DNA of 64,000 bases, from the NCBI RefSeq assembly GCF_001637225.1, contig NZ_LVJI01000001.1:62001-126000 (forward strand), given 5' to 3'. The stretch is from Paenibacillus antarcticus (lineage in GTDB: Bacteria > Bacillota > Bacilli > Paenibacillales > Paenibacillaceae). Made by a program: the position numbers and the translations under genes. Shown here one piece after another: positions 32,393 through 41,890 of this stretch. Numbering within the stretch: position 1 is the first letter of the stretch; every line of letters starts with the position of its first letter. Under the pieces are notes generated by a model. That model searched no databases. It worked only from the letters and a program-made list of their open reading frames with translations, and was not told the origin of the DNA.

Positions 32393-32851
32393 CTAAGAAA
32401 TCATCACTTGAATATCCAATTCACCGATTCCAGCCATCATAAGTGGAATGCTAAGTGCCTTTTTAGAAAAAAACAAGGGATCATCTTGAGGACTTACAAT
32501 TTTGGGAGGTGTAATATCTACGTTCACTCCTTGATTGTAAAGAATCGTACTCGCATTACCACTGATCATATTACTAAGCTCAGAGATAGCGCTTTTTCCC
32601 ATTTCATCCATTTCGGTTATGACAAACCCACCCATCATCGCCGAGACGATTTTTAAAGCAACCGTTTCTTTCAATCCAAATACAACATTACCTGTTAACT
32701 GTCCGGTCATACCCACTTGAATCCATATATCGCCTTTAACTATTTCAATGTTTTTAATCCCTAAATCACCTGTAGAAGGTGATATGCAAATAACTTGTTC
32801 AATAACGATCCTTGCGGACTCTAGAAAAGGATTAATTATTTCCGCTTTCAT
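32393..32851 (-). CDS. cheX: CheX-type chemotaxis phosphatase
   Basis: A 152-residue protein from ATG at 32849-32851, nine bases after AAAGGGG; the frame is open 14 codons further. It shows the CheX/CheC phosphatase signature SAISELSNMISGNA (E-x-x-N with trailing GN) that dephosphorylates CheY-P. It begins MKAEIINPFLESA as CheX does. It stands alone, away from any chemotaxis or flagellar gene visible here. A role other than chemotaxis is possible. Confidence 0.85.
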   Translation of the reverse strand: MKAEIINPFLESARIVIEQVICISPSTGDLGIKNIEIVKGDIWIQVGMTGQLTGNVVFGLKETVALKIVSAMMGGFVITEMDEMGKSAISELSNMISGNASTILYNQGVNVDITPPKIVSPQDDPLFFSKKALSIPLMMAGIGELDIQVMIS

Positions 32852-33227
32852 ATCAAAATGCCCCTTTACACTAGTCTGTTGGTAATGCACCAAAAGTCCC
32901 GATTATCGTTAGAATAATTATACTTAAATCCCAGCAATAATACATCATTTATTATACAAAAGTCTCACTTCAAGGTCCTTAGAACCTAATTTACATCAAT
33001 TCACAGACAGTTATCTTATCCATTTATACAATTTCAATGAGGTGATCAGAAATCCACTTCTTCTTTATCGGTCTTTAACTCCCATTTTTGAATGGCTATT
33101 ATACATATTATATAAAGAATATGTATTGACCTTCATTGCTCTACCCAAGCGTATCATCTATAATTTTAAATAATATGTATTTGAACGAGATCATAGAAAT
33201 ATAAGAACTATCATGAGGAGGGATGGC
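32852..33227. other. 376-bp intergenic stretch between divergent cheX and LysR genes
   Basis: AT-rich. It holds the promoters of both genes and the inverted repeat at 33102-33125. I see no convincing small gene or structured RNA in it. Confidence 0.6.
33102..33125. promoter_or_regulatory. Inverted repeat, candidate LysR-type operator
   Basis: TACATATT and AATATGTA are separated by eight bases, about 100 bp before the LysR gene start. A related half-site AATATGTA-like string recurs near 33170. The layout suits an autoregulatory LysR site. Confidence 0.4.
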
Positions 33228-34130
33228 GTGAACATCAGTCAGTTAGAAACACTTGTAACCATTTCAAAGACTATGAGCTTTCGAAAAGCAGGAGAATTAC
33301 TCAATCTTACGCAGCCTGCTGTATCAGCTCAGATCAAAAGCCTCGAGGACGAGTTCAATACTGTGCTTGTGGACCGCAACCAGCCTGTGACGTTAACGGA
33401 TCGTGGTGAAGTGTTCCTCGAACATTCGAAGCGTATGCTATCTATCGTAGAAGAACTAAAGCAACGCCTCTCGGATTTGAATCACATCCCTCAAGGACAT
33501 ATCGTCCTTGGAACGACAACTTCTATAGCCATACAAATCTTACCTCGTGTATTATTTTATTTTCAAGATCAATTTCCACTCATCAAAACCACAATTCAGT
33601 CTATGGCATCCTCTTCGGTGTACAATAGCGTAGAAAATGGGCAAATTGATGTGGGCATCGGATACCTCATTGAACGTAACCCGAACTTAATGACTTCTGT
33701 CCTTTACTATGACACTTTCGAACTCGTCGTTTCTCCTAAACACCCTTTAGCCCAGAATCCTGTCGCCTCTATGGAAGCATTACGCGATCTACCACTTATT
33801 CTGCTCACACGTGATACAGTTGGCCGGAAGTTTGCTGATGAAATTTTTAAAAAGCATAAAATCACTCCAAACGTAGTCATGGAACTTTCAAGTAGTGAAG
33901 AAATAAAACGAATGGTGGAACTCAACCTTGGTGCCGCTATTATTTCTAAAATATCTGTTGGAAGAGAGCTACGTCTGGGTACACTAAAAATAATTCCACT
34001 TTTCGAACTTGAAGTCACGCATCCCGTGGGTGTCATTTATAAATCAGGTAGATATCTAAACTCTGCCATGCAGCAATTTCTAAGTGATCTCAAAGGCATG
34101 CCCGAGACACAATTTATAAGTTCTGAATAA
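33228..34130 (+). CDS. LysR-family transcription regulator
   Basis: A 300-residue regulator from GTG at 33228, five bases after AGGAGG. Helix-turn-helix at residues 1-60 (LETLVTISKTMSFRKAGELLNLTQPAVSAQIKSLEDEF, seen in pieces MSFRKAGELLNLTQPAVSAQ), then a periplasmic-binding-fold effector domain with LGTTTSIAIQILPRVL and DVGIGYLIE. The ligand is unknown. A PHP phosphatase gene follows 25 bp downstream, so the two may be co-transcribed, which is unusual for LysR genes. Confidence 0.9.
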   Translation: MNISQLETLVTISKTMSFRKAGELLNLTQPAVSAQIKSLEDEFNTVLVDRNQPVTLTDRGEVFLEHSKRMLSIVEELKQRLSDLNHIPQGHIVLGTTTSIAIQILPRVLFYFQDQFPLIKTTIQSMASSSVYNSVENGQIDVGIGYLIERNPNLMTSVLYYDTFELVVSPKHPLAQNPVASMEALRDLPLILLTRDTVGRKFADEIFKKHKITPNVVMELSSSEEIKRMVELNLGAAIISKISVGRELRLGTLKIIPLFELEVTHPVGVIYKSGRYLNSAMQQFLSDLKGMPETQFISSE

Positions 34131-34155
34131 TTGAATATAAGGAGTGCACTAACCA

Positions 34156-34968
34156 TTGAAATTTGATATTCACACGCACCATTATCGTTGTGGACATGCT
34201 GATGGAAATATTCGTGATTACATCGAATCCGCCATCTCTTCTGGTCTTCAAGTCATAGGTATCTCCGATCACACCCCGTACTTTGCTAGTCAAGAAAACC
34301 AGGCCTTTCCGCTTATTTCAATGGGGAAGTCCGAACTTAGAAATTATGTAGAAGAGGTTCTTCAACTTCAGCAAGAGTATGCCGGTACTATCGATGTATT
34401 GCTAGGTATAGAATCCGACTATTTTCCAGACCATGCTGAACTTTACAGACAGACGTTATCTAAATACCCCTTTGACTATATTATTGGTTCCGTCCATCAA
34501 GTATACGACGTGAGTATTTTCAATAAGAATCGTTGGAAAAAGTTCACACCTGAACAACATATCTCCGTTAAGAAAGAATACTACCGTCTCATTCAAGCCT
34601 CTGCAAAAAGCGGAGGATTCCAAATTCTTGGGCATCTCGATGCCATGAAAGGAAATTATCCTCCCTTTTCAGATATTCCTGCGGTTGAAATCATTGATGA
34701 GACGATGCAAGTCATAGCTGAATGTGGAGTTGCGATCGAAATTAATACATCAGGAAAGACGAAGCTTAGTGGGGGTTGGTATCCATCAGATAGTATGTTG
34801 GAGAGAGCACTCTATTATGGTGTCGATGTTACTTTTGGATCCGATGCCCATAAGCCTAGTCGCGTAGGAGATGAATTATCAGAGGTAAGCACCAAACTCA
34901 GAGAAATCGGTTTTAAAGAATGGGTCTATTATAAACAACAAAAGAAAGTTATCGTTCCCCTAACTTGA
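34156..34968 (+). CDS. hisJ: Histidinol-phosphatase, PHP type (HisJ/HisK)
   Basis: A 270-residue PHP-superfamily phosphatase that removes phosphate from L-histidinol phosphate. Metal-binding motifs are FDIHTHHYRCGHA, GISDHTPY, LLGIESDYFP, IIGSVHQV, LGHLDAMKG and GSDAHKP. Start TTG at 34156 has AAGGAG upstream. It is not in a his operon; it follows a LysR gene. A different phosphatase substrate is possible, but length and motif order match HisJ. Confidence 0.87.
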   Translation: MKFDIHTHHYRCGHADGNIRDYIESAISSGLQVIGISDHTPYFASQENQAFPLISMGKSELRNYVEEVLQLQQEYAGTIDVLLGIESDYFPDHAELYRQTLSKYPFDYIIGSVHQVYDVSIFNKNRWKKFTPEQHISVKKEYYRLIQASAKSGGFQILGHLDAMKGNYPPFSDIPAVEIIDETMQVIAECGVAIEINTSGKTKLSGGWYPSDSMLERALYYGVDVTFGSDAHKPSRVGDELSEVSTKLREIGFKEWVYYKQQKKVIVPLT

Positions 34969-34982
34969 GTCATCGAGAAGAC

Positions 34983-35011
34983 AAAAAAATGGACCCGTTA
35001 TCAACGGGTCC
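34983..35011 (-). terminator. Intrinsic terminator between hisJ and the GNAT gene
   Basis: GGACCCGTT / AACGGGTCC with a three-base loop; seven T residues follow on the minus strand, and a weaker AT-rich tail on the plus strand. Confidence 0.82.
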
Positions 35012-35106
35012 TAATATATTATTCAAAAGGGGGGTTATGTAATAAGTATAACCATGCTCTGTTAGAGTTACGTAACGGCTATATTTCATTTGTGTAACAA
35101 TAACCC

Positions 35107-35682
35107 TCACTTTGCATGAACTTGTCTATAGGATGTCTCGCTTAAGCGGAATTCATTGATCTCACTTGCAATACCCACTGCTCCATACCTAGTTGGAATC
35201 GTTCGTACCCACGTTAACCCATTGTTGGTCATAACCTTTTCTGAAGGTGCATTATCCTTATAACATCTACCCTCGACTTGTTGCAAGCCAAGCTCCTCAA
35301 AGCCGAATTTCAATAGAATCTTCAATGCCTCCGTCGCCAATCCCTGATTCCAGTACATACGATCAAGCATATATCCCAGTGTTGCTTTAGAATGAACTCT
35401 ACTCCAATGTTGATAAGATATTAATCCTATAAGTTCATCAATGTTCCTTAACCAGATGCCAAAATGAATAAAGTTCTCTAATTCACGACTTAGAATTTGG
35501 TTGAGCATCCTCTTAGAACCAAAATAAGAATGATCCATATGAAAATTAGCACAATTTATCATTTGTAGATCAGAGAGAATAGCTCCCAAACGCTCCCCAT
35601 CTATCTTCTCGATTCGTCTAAGTTGCACCCGCTCCCCTTCAAGTGTAGAAGAGTCCATAAACTCACGATTATCATCGAACAT
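35107..35682 (-). CDS. GNAT-family N-acetyltransferase (RimJ/RimL type)
   Basis: A 191-residue acetyltransferase: LEGERVQLRRIEKID at the N-terminus, central LGYMLDRMYWNQGLATEALKILLKFGFEELGL (acetyl-CoA loop NQGLATEA) and QQVEGRCYKDNAPSEKVMTNNG. It resembles enzymes that acetylate ribosomal protein N-termini or small amines; the substrate is unknown. It lies 12 bp after the metallophosphoesterase and shares its direction. Confidence 0.87.
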   Translation of the reverse strand: MFDDNREFMDSSTLEGERVQLRRIEKIDGERLGAILSDLQMINCANFHMDHSYFGSKRMLNQILSRELENFIHFGIWLRNIDELIGLISYQHWSRVHSKATLGYMLDRMYWNQGLATEALKILLKFGFEELGLQQVEGRCYKDNAPSEKVMTNNGLTWVRTIPTRYGAVGIASEINEFRLSETSYRQVHAK

Positions 35683-35694
35683 CCTTTTCCCTCA

Positions 35695-36540
35695 TCACAT
35701 ACCCGACTTCTTGAACGTGAATACCGTCAGTTCTGGTCTACATAAGAATCTTATAGGTAGTTGTGTTACTCCAATTCCTCGGTTCACATATAACTTCATG
35801 GCACTGGATTCTAGATGATAAAGGCCCTGAATATATCGTTTGGATCCTATAGGTGTAATAACCGCACCCAACATAGGAAGACGCACTTGCCCTCCATGGC
35901 TATGCCCGGATATTTGAATATCAAAAGGATACAGCGCTGCAGTATCTGCATAATCCGGTTCATGCATCAGCAGTAAGGAAAAGGTTCCTTCAGGAATCCC
36001 TTTCAGTGCCTTCTCTGGATCAGGTAATCCGATTAAAAGATCTTCCAATCCTACAATGGCAATCATACTTTCATTTCTTCTCAAGAGCACATTTGAATTC
36101 TGAAGTACGACAAACCCTGAAGCTTCCAGCATCCGAACGATTTCGCCCGGTTGTCCCCAATGGTCATGGTTGCCTAGGATCGCATACTTACCCATTGGCG
36201 CTTTAAGAGAAGTTAAATATGGAATGGCTTGTGCCAGCGGCTCCGCACTATTGTCTACGATATCACCTGTGAAACAGATAACATCTGGGGATTGACTCAT
36301 GATAGACTCCATTAGATTCTTTAGATGTGATTCATAAGAATGAAATCCCAAATGAAGATCACTAAATTGGACAACCTTCAACCCATCAAAGACGGGTGGT
36401 AACCTCTTGAATTCAAGCTCAAGTAATTCAAGAGAAAGTTGTCTGGGTTCCCATAACCAAGCATAACTACTTGAAAGTAATCCTGCACCTATCACAGTGG
36501 ACGCACTAGAACGAAGAAATTGCCTTCTCGTCATCTTCAA
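35695..36540 (-). CDS. Tat-exported metallophosphoesterase (YkuE-like)
   Basis: A 281-residue phosphoesterase. The N-terminus TRRQFLRSSASTVIGAGLL is a twin-arginine signal, so it is exported folded. Dimetal motifs: VVQFSDLHLGFH, VICFTGDIVDN, ILGNHDHWG, LLMHEPDY and ISGHSHGGQVRLP. The group includes YkuE and membrane-associated lipid phosphatases such as YaeI. Start TTG at 36538-36540 has GGGAG nine bases upstream; ATG two codons on is the alternative. Confidence 0.9.
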   Translation of the reverse strand: MKMTRRQFLRSSASTVIGAGLLSSSYAWLWEPRQLSLELLELEFKRLPPVFDGLKVVQFSDLHLGFHSYESHLKNLMESIMSQSPDVICFTGDIVDNSAEPLAQAIPYLTSLKAPMGKYAILGNHDHWGQPGEIVRMLEASGFVVLQNSNVLLRRNESMIAIVGLEDLLIGLPDPEKALKGIPEGTFSLLLMHEPDYADTAALYPFDIQISGHSHGGQVRLPMLGAVITPIGSKRYIQGLYHLESSAMKLYVNRGIGVTQLPIRFLCRPELTVFTFKKSGM

Positions 36541-36579
36541 TTTTTCTCACTCCCCCCAGTATTCTAAGGTTTCACTTCA

Positions 36580-37362
36580 TTACCTTGACTGAATTTGAAA
36601 GGAATAGTGTGTTTCTTCTGTCTTATAATAAGCTTCTGTAATTCCCATCTTAACAATATCCCTCTTGGATACGATTCTACAGGTCAGTTCAACCGAAAAT
36701 GCGCTATCAAAAGGAAACGGTGATAGTTCTACGGTCGTTGGATTCTTCCAATAAGCCTGAATGATTTCACCCTCCGTACAATCGAAATACTCAGACACCG
36801 CAAACCCATCACGCCACCATGGAAATTCGTGTTCTTTATCTACGCCTGGTTCATTCAAACACAAATATAGCGATAAATCATCACAGAACTTCAATACGTG
36901 AAGATCATAATTAAGTTCACTATTGTTTGTGAAATCGATTAAATCTAACTCTAGTTGTATATGCTTTCTACGTTTCTGTTCCTGTTCCATATACTTCGTA
37001 AGGATCGGATGTTCGAAATTGGCTTGTACCAATAGCCTTTCGAAATGCAGACTACATAAGAGTGCTGCATAAGGACTATTCACCTGAATCTCGTCCAATC
37101 CTTTACTGTAGAAAGTCAGCTTAACCGCAACAGGGAAATCCATGAATGTATAGGGTGTATCTTGGGTATCATTCCAAAATGGATTGTCATCCAAATAAAT
37201 CCAACCTCTGTCATGGTCTTTCACGGCATACAGAGCTTCCTTCCAGCGCTTACTGATTCGAAATCTTGCCGAATGCAAAGCTTCCGCAAATTTCCCTGCT
37301 AGTAAACCATGTTTGTGCTGATCAAACATGACCCAGTCATCCTTACGTTCTCTGCATATCAT
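36580..37362 (-). CDS. DUF3891-family protein
   Basis: A 260-residue cytoplasmic protein matching DUF3891: MICRERKDDWVMFDQHKHGLLAGKFAEAL (first block), AVKDHDRGWIYLDDNP, PYTFMDFPVAVKLTFYSKGLDEI, YAALLCSLHFERL and LKFCDDLSLYLCLNEPG. The conserved His/Asp residues (DQHKH, HDRGW, CDDLS) look like an HD-type metal site, but no activity is known to me. GGAGG precedes the ATG. It lies upstream of the phosphoesterase in the same direction. Confidence 0.85.
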   Translation of the reverse strand: MICRERKDDWVMFDQHKHGLLAGKFAEALHSARFRISKRWKEALYAVKDHDRGWIYLDDNPFWNDTQDTPYTFMDFPVAVKLTFYSKGLDEIQVNSPYAALLCSLHFERLLVQANFEHPILTKYMEQEQKRRKHIQLELDLIDFTNNSELNYDLHVLKFCDDLSLYLCLNEPGVDKEHEFPWWRDGFAVSEYFDCTEGEIIQAYWKNPTTVELSPFPFDSAFSVELTCRIVSKRDIVKMGITEAYYKTEETHYSFQIQSR

Positions 37363-37429
37363 ATGTATTCCTCCTAAAAATGAAGTGAACCACTTGCTCT
37401 ATCTATTATAACTGCCCAATCAACGAACA

Positions 37430-37471
37430 GCACCTCTACGAATCTCACACATGTGACATTCGTAGAGGTGC
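37430..37471 (-). terminator. Hairpin after sdhB
   Basis: A perfect 14-base stem GCACCTCTACGAAT / ATTCGTAGAGGTGC with an inner TCACAC / GTGTGA-like stem lies 25 bp past sdhB. The T-run is poor, so it may stabilise the 3' end or terminate weakly. Confidence 0.65.
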
Positions 37472-37496
37472 CCATATTAATCGATTATAATTAAAA

Positions 37497-38261
37497 TTAT
37501 ACGCCTAACCAACGCTTAAACATATGCTTGGTTGTGTCCTTATTCATTTCGGCAATAGATGTTGTTAATGGTATTCCCTTTGGACACGAGCGGACACAGT
37601 TCTGTGAGTTACCACAGCCGTCAATACCACCGTCCTCCATTAACGCATCTAAACGTTCATCCGCATTCATCTCACCTGTAGGATGGGCATTAAACAGCCT
37701 AACTTGAGAAATAGCTGCAGGGCCAATGAAATCCGTCTTCTCATTCACGTTAGGACATGCTTCAAGGCATACACCACATGTCATACACTTCGACAATTCA
37801 TACGCCCATTGCCGCTTCTTCTCAGGCATACGAGGCCCTGGTCCCAAATCATACGTACCATCGATTGGGATCCATGCTTTCACCCGCTTAAGTGCTTTAA
37901 ACATCCGAGTACGATCAATCACAAGATCACGAACTACAGGAAATGTACTCATCGGTTGTAATCGGATAGGTTGCTCCAAATTCTCAATCAGCGCGGCACA
38001 AGCCTGACGAGGTTTGCCATTGATAACCATTGAACAGGCACCACATACTTCTTCCAAGCAATTAGAATCCCAACATACGGGAGCAATATTCTTTCCTTCA
38101 CTAGTTACCGGATTACGTTGAATTTCCATGAGTGAACTAATAACATTCATATTCGGGCGATATGGAATTTCAAACTCCTCTGTATAAGGCTTCGAATCCG
38201 GAGCATCCTGACGAGTAATAATAAACTTAACATTTTTCTTTGGTGCAGATGTTTCCGCCAT
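37497..38261 (-). CDS. sdhB: Succinate dehydrogenase iron-sulfur subunit
   Basis: A 254-residue subunit from ATG at 38259-38261 (GGGAGG upstream; the open frame adds MGGIN). The 2Fe-2S site is CWDSNCLEEVCGACSM, with a later C in RQACAAL; the [4Fe-4S] and [3Fe-4S] ligands are in CMTCGVCLEACPNV and CGNSQNCVRSCPKG. It carries electrons from SdhA to the membrane cytochrome. Last gene of sdhCAB. Confidence 0.97.
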   Translation of the reverse strand: MAETSAPKKNVKFIITRQDAPDSKPYTEEFEIPYRPNMNVISSLMEIQRNPVTSEGKNIAPVCWDSNCLEEVCGACSMVINGKPRQACAALIENLEQPIRLQPMSTFPVVRDLVIDRTRMFKALKRVKAWIPIDGTYDLGPGPRMPEKKRQWAYELSKCMTCGVCLEACPNVNEKTDFIGPAAISQVRLFNAHPTGEMNADERLDALMEDGGIDGCGNSQNCVRSCPKGIPLTTSIAEMNKDTTKHMFKRWLGV

Positions 38262-38309
38262 ATTTATTCCTCCCATAAGTTTTTGAGCGCGCTAACATAC
38301 ACGATTAGA

Positions 38310-40052
38310 TTACTTTTCTTTCGAATAGTCACGAATACGTGGCGGGATCAAACTTACATCAATCTCATCATATGAGATCTGCGGACCCTCAGGCGTCCAC
38401 TTCGCTTTCGTTGTCTTCAGGAACCGTTCATCATTACGCTCTGGATAATCCGGCTTATAGTGTGCACCCCGACTCTCATCACGTAACAAGGCACCTACTG
38501 TCATCGCATGAGCTAACTCCAACATATTCCATAGTTGACGAGTAAACGCAATGCTTGGATTGTTCCAGCGAGATTTATCATTCATGCTAATATTCTGGTA
38601 ACGTTGCTTCAATTCTTTGATCTTCTCAATTGTCGCTTCAAGCTTGTCATTATAACGAACAACAGTCATATTATTCGTCATCCACTCACCCAACTCTTTA
38701 TGAATAACATACGCATTTTCAGTTCCGTCCATAGCAAGAAGCTTCTCATATTTGTCTATATGTTCTTTCTTATAACGATCGAATACAGATGTAGGAACAT
38801 CCTCTGCCTTCTTCTTAAGACCTTTAATATATTCGACCGCTTTAGGTCCAGAAATCATACCTCCATAAATAGCAGATACGAGAGAGTTAGCGCCCAAACG
38901 ATTCGCACCATGATATTGGTATTCGCACTCACCTGCTGCAAATAGCCCAGGAATGTTCGTCATTTGATTGTAATCAACCCATATTCCACCCATTGAATAG
39001 TGGACAGCCGGGAATATTTTCATTGGAATTTTCCGAGGATCATCGCCCATAAACTTCTCATAGATCTCAATAATTCCACCTAACTTAACATCTAGTTCTT
39101 TCGGATCCTTGTGTGAAAGATCAAGATACACCATGTTCTCTCCATTTACCCCGAGCCCCTGATTGACACACACATCGAATATTTCACGAGTTGCAATATC
39201 GCGTGGCACTAAATTTCCATAAGCAGGATATTTCTCTTCGAGGAAATACCAAGGCTTACCATCTTTATACGTCCAGATGCGTCCACCTTCCCCACGTGCG
39301 GATTCGGACATCAAACGGAGCTTGTCATCTCCAGGGATAGCGGTCGGATGAATTTGAATAAACTCACCATTCGCGTAAAAAGCCCCTTGCTGATAAACTG
39401 CACTCGCAGCAGTACCAGTATTAATTACTGAGTTCGTTGTCTTCCCGAAGATAATACCAGGTCCCCCACTTGCTAATATAACCGCATCAGCTACAAAGGT
39501 ATGGATTTCCATGCTTTTAAGATCTTGTGCACAAATCCCCCGACATACACCTTCATCATCAATAATTGCGGAAAGGAACTCCCAATTCTCACGCTTCGTT
39601 ACTAATCCTTCAGCTTCATAACGTCGTACTTGCTCATCTAGTGCGTATAATAATTGTTGTCCTGTTGTCGCTCCAGCAAAAGCTGTTCTATGGTACTTGG
39701 TTCCACCAAAACGACGGAAATCAAGCAGTCCTTCAGGTGTACGATTGAACATAACGCCCATCCGGTCCATCAAATGAATAATACCTGGTGCTGCATCGCA
39801 CATCGCTTTAACAGGTGGTTGATTGGCAAGGAAATCGCCACCATACACTGTGTCATCGAAATGCTCCCAAGGTGAATCTCCTTCACCCTTCGTATTAACA
39901 GCTCCGTTAATTCCACCTTGTGCACATACGGAGTGAGATCTCTTTACTGGAACTAATGAGAATAAGTTAACATGAGTACCCGATTCCGCTGCTTTAATGG
40001 TTGCCATCAATCCAGCCAAACCGCCGCCCACAATAATAATATTTGTTGTCAT
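38310..40052 (-). CDS. sdhA: Succinate dehydrogenase flavoprotein subunit
   Basis: A 580-residue FAD protein oxidising succinate to fumarate. Dinucleotide motif IIVGGGLAGLMATIKAAE, the FAD-His region KRSHSVCAQGGINGAVN, FIQIHPTAIPG, active-site SARGEGGRIW, HYSMGGIWVDY and LGANSLVSAIYGG are all intact. The domain order is complete. Starts 12 bp after sdhC with its own GGGGTGA. Confidence 0.97.
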   Translation of the reverse strand: MTTNIIIVGGGLAGLMATIKAAESGTHVNLFSLVPVKRSHSVCAQGGINGAVNTKGEGDSPWEHFDDTVYGGDFLANQPPVKAMCDAAPGIIHLMDRMGVMFNRTPEGLLDFRRFGGTKYHRTAFAGATTGQQLLYALDEQVRRYEAEGLVTKRENWEFLSAIIDDEGVCRGICAQDLKSMEIHTFVADAVILASGGPGIIFGKTTNSVINTGTAASAVYQQGAFYANGEFIQIHPTAIPGDDKLRLMSESARGEGGRIWTYKDGKPWYFLEEKYPAYGNLVPRDIATREIFDVCVNQGLGVNGENMVYLDLSHKDPKELDVKLGGIIEIYEKFMGDDPRKIPMKIFPAVHYSMGGIWVDYNQMTNIPGLFAAGECEYQYHGANRLGANSLVSAIYGGMISGPKAVEYIKGLKKKAEDVPTSVFDRYKKEHIDKYEKLLAMDGTENAYVIHKELGEWMTNNMTVVRYNDKLEATIEKIKELKQRYQNISMNDKSRWNNPSIAFTRQLWNMLELAHAMTVGALLRDESRGAHYKPDYPERNDERFLKTTKAKWTPEGPQISYDEIDVSLIPPRIRDYSKEK

Positions 40053-40064
40053 TTAGGTCACCCC

Positions 40065-40733
40065 TTAGCTTAAGACTGTCTTTAATGAATCTATAACGTT
40101 CAATGCAATATCGAACTCAACACCTCGGAAAGCAATAAGTGAAAGTACAAACAATACCGATACGATTACGAATAATCCCATACACAAGACTGAAGATACG
40201 CGTTGCGCACGAGGACCCACGGTAATTCCCCAGCTTACAAGGAAGGACCATATCCCATTGGAGAAATGAAATGCCGTTGAAATAATACCTACTAAATATA
40301 ATGTAAATGTTAGAGGGTTCATTACGACCGCATGTATTATGCCTCCTAACTCTTCATGTGTTACATTTCCAAGGGCTACTTGTACGCGTGTCTCATAGAC
40401 ATGCCAAATAATAAACATGAATGTAATGACACCTGAAATACGCTGAAACAAGTACCTATAGTTACGTTCATACTTGTAAGAGCCCGCATTCGGTTGTGAT
40501 TGATAGGCAATATACAGTCCAAATACACCATGATAAAGCAATGGTAACCAAATGAGTAACAATTCCATGAAGAAAACGAGTGGCAGGTTATTAAGAAATG
40601 CTACTCCTTCATTAAATTTGGCAAGTCCACCTTCAAATGCGCCAAAGTTCGTCACTAAATGCTCCAAAATAAAGAAACTTAGTGGGATCACTCCAAGTAA
40701 TGAGTGAATTTTTCTAGCATAATAACCCTTCAT
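40065..40733 (-). CDS. sdhC: Succinate dehydrogenase cytochrome b558 subunit
   Basis: A 222-residue membrane anchor with five hydrophobic segments. It opens MKGYYARKIHSLLGVIPLSFFILEHLVTNF, whose histidines (HSLLG, EHLV) together with WHVYETR and HFSNGIW supply ligands for the two hemes. It is the Bacillus-type single-subunit di-heme anchor that reduces menaquinone. GGGGAG precedes the ATG. First gene of sdhCAB. Confidence 0.96.
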   Translation of the reverse strand: MKGYYARKIHSLLGVIPLSFFILEHLVTNFGAFEGGLAKFNEGVAFLNNLPLVFFMELLLIWLPLLYHGVFGLYIAYQSQPNAGSYKYERNYRYLFQRISGVITFMFIIWHVYETRVQVALGNVTHEELGGIIHAVVMNPLTFTLYLVGIISTAFHFSNGIWSFLVSWGITVGPRAQRVSSVLCMGLFVIVSVLFVLSLIAFRGVEFDIALNVIDSLKTVLS

Positions 40734-40927
40734 AAAATGACTACTCCCCTTTCCAATAACAGCGTTTTCAAGTTTTGTTGTAAATAAATCCTATTAGGAA
40801 GTGATAAATGCCGCAAAATTCGACTAACTCATCCACATATTTCGACATTATGTGAACAACTTGTGGCACTTTCATGTTACTCCTTTTTATCTTATAATGG
40901 AATTGCAATATAATTATTATTTGTTAT

Positions 40928-40945
40928 AACATAAACGCATATGTT
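40928..40945. promoter_or_regulatory. Inverted repeat between sdhCAB and the divergent LysR gene
   Basis: AACATA and TATGTT are separated by six bases, 30 bp before the LysR start. It is a plausible LysR binding site, but short and AT-rich. Confidence 0.35.
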
Positions 40946-40975
40946 GAATTATTATAGAGATTAGTGGGGTGTACC

Positions 40976-41881
40976 ATGTTTGAATCCTTAGATGTGTTCG
41001 CTATCGTTGTGGAGCAATCAAGTCTTAATAAAGCTTCTAAACTGTTAAACCTCTCCCAACCTGCTTTATCACGAAAAATTGCCAAACTAGAGAACGATTT
41101 AGGGGTCAGTCTATTCCATCGTCGTGGTAAGCGCTTAGAATTAACCTCCATCGGGCATTTAACATATACCTTCGCGTTGGAGCAGAATAAACATCAGCAA
41201 CAATTTCTACGGACGTTATCGCAACATAAGGATGGGAGTCAGATCTCAGTTACCTTGGGAGCGAGCCTTACTACATTACAAACAACTCTCCCTCCACTCA
41301 TTAACACATTCATGGAAAGACATCCTACTGCAGAAATCAAGCTTGTTACAGGCAGAACCCATGAGATCGTCTCCGCACTCCGTGAGAAGAAAATCGATGT
41401 TGGAATCGTTGCTTCTTCTATCTACGAACGGGGCTTACACTGCATCCCGTTGTTTGAGGATCATTTGGAACTGGTGTTACCTATACATCATCCACTTGCC
41501 GAAACCAAAGTCGTCAATATGAAGCATTTACATGGCATGCCGATGATTAGCTTCTCAAGTGGGACATGGTACCGCAAACTAACAGATGAACTATTTCAAA
41601 GTACGGGTATTATGCCTGACATTCGGATGGAAATTGACTCTTTCGAAGCCATTGTACGCTTATTACCTACTTGTAAGGCTGTAACACTACTACCCAAATC
41701 TTACTTACATCAACAACTCCTTAATGATAACCAACTAAAGGTTATTCACATTCCCGACCTCAAAGAGACGAGAAGAACGACATCCTTAATCTATGGTGAA
41801 TATACAGAGTTAAGCAAGGCTGCACGACAATGGATTGAAGAGACGGAAGCCTTATTCAACCGCTTAGATTTACAGTTATAA
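40976..41881 (+). CDS. LysR-family transcription regulator divergent from sdhCAB
   Basis: A 301-residue regulator from ATG at 40976, with GTGGGGTG just upstream. Helix-turn-helix VVEQSSLNKASKLLNLSQPA, effector domain with SVTLGASLTTLQTTLPPL and DVGIVASSIYERGL. The divergent layout suggests control of sdhCAB or self-control; Bacillus uses CcpC (LysR) for TCA genes, but I cannot show this is its equivalent. Confidence 0.9.
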   Translation: MFESLDVFAIVVEQSSLNKASKLLNLSQPALSRKIAKLENDLGVSLFHRRGKRLELTSIGHLTYTFALEQNKHQQQFLRTLSQHKDGSQISVTLGASLTTLQTTLPPLINTFMERHPTAEIKLVTGRTHEIVSALREKKIDVGIVASSIYERGLHCIPLFEDHLELVLPIHHPLAETKVVNMKHLHGMPMISFSSGTWYRKLTDELFQSTGIMPDIRMEIDSFEAIVRLLPTCKAVTLLPKSYLHQQLLNDNQLKVIHIPDLKETRRTTSLIYGEYTELSKAARQWIEETEALFNRLDLQL

Positions 41882-41890
41882 TCTCCTACA

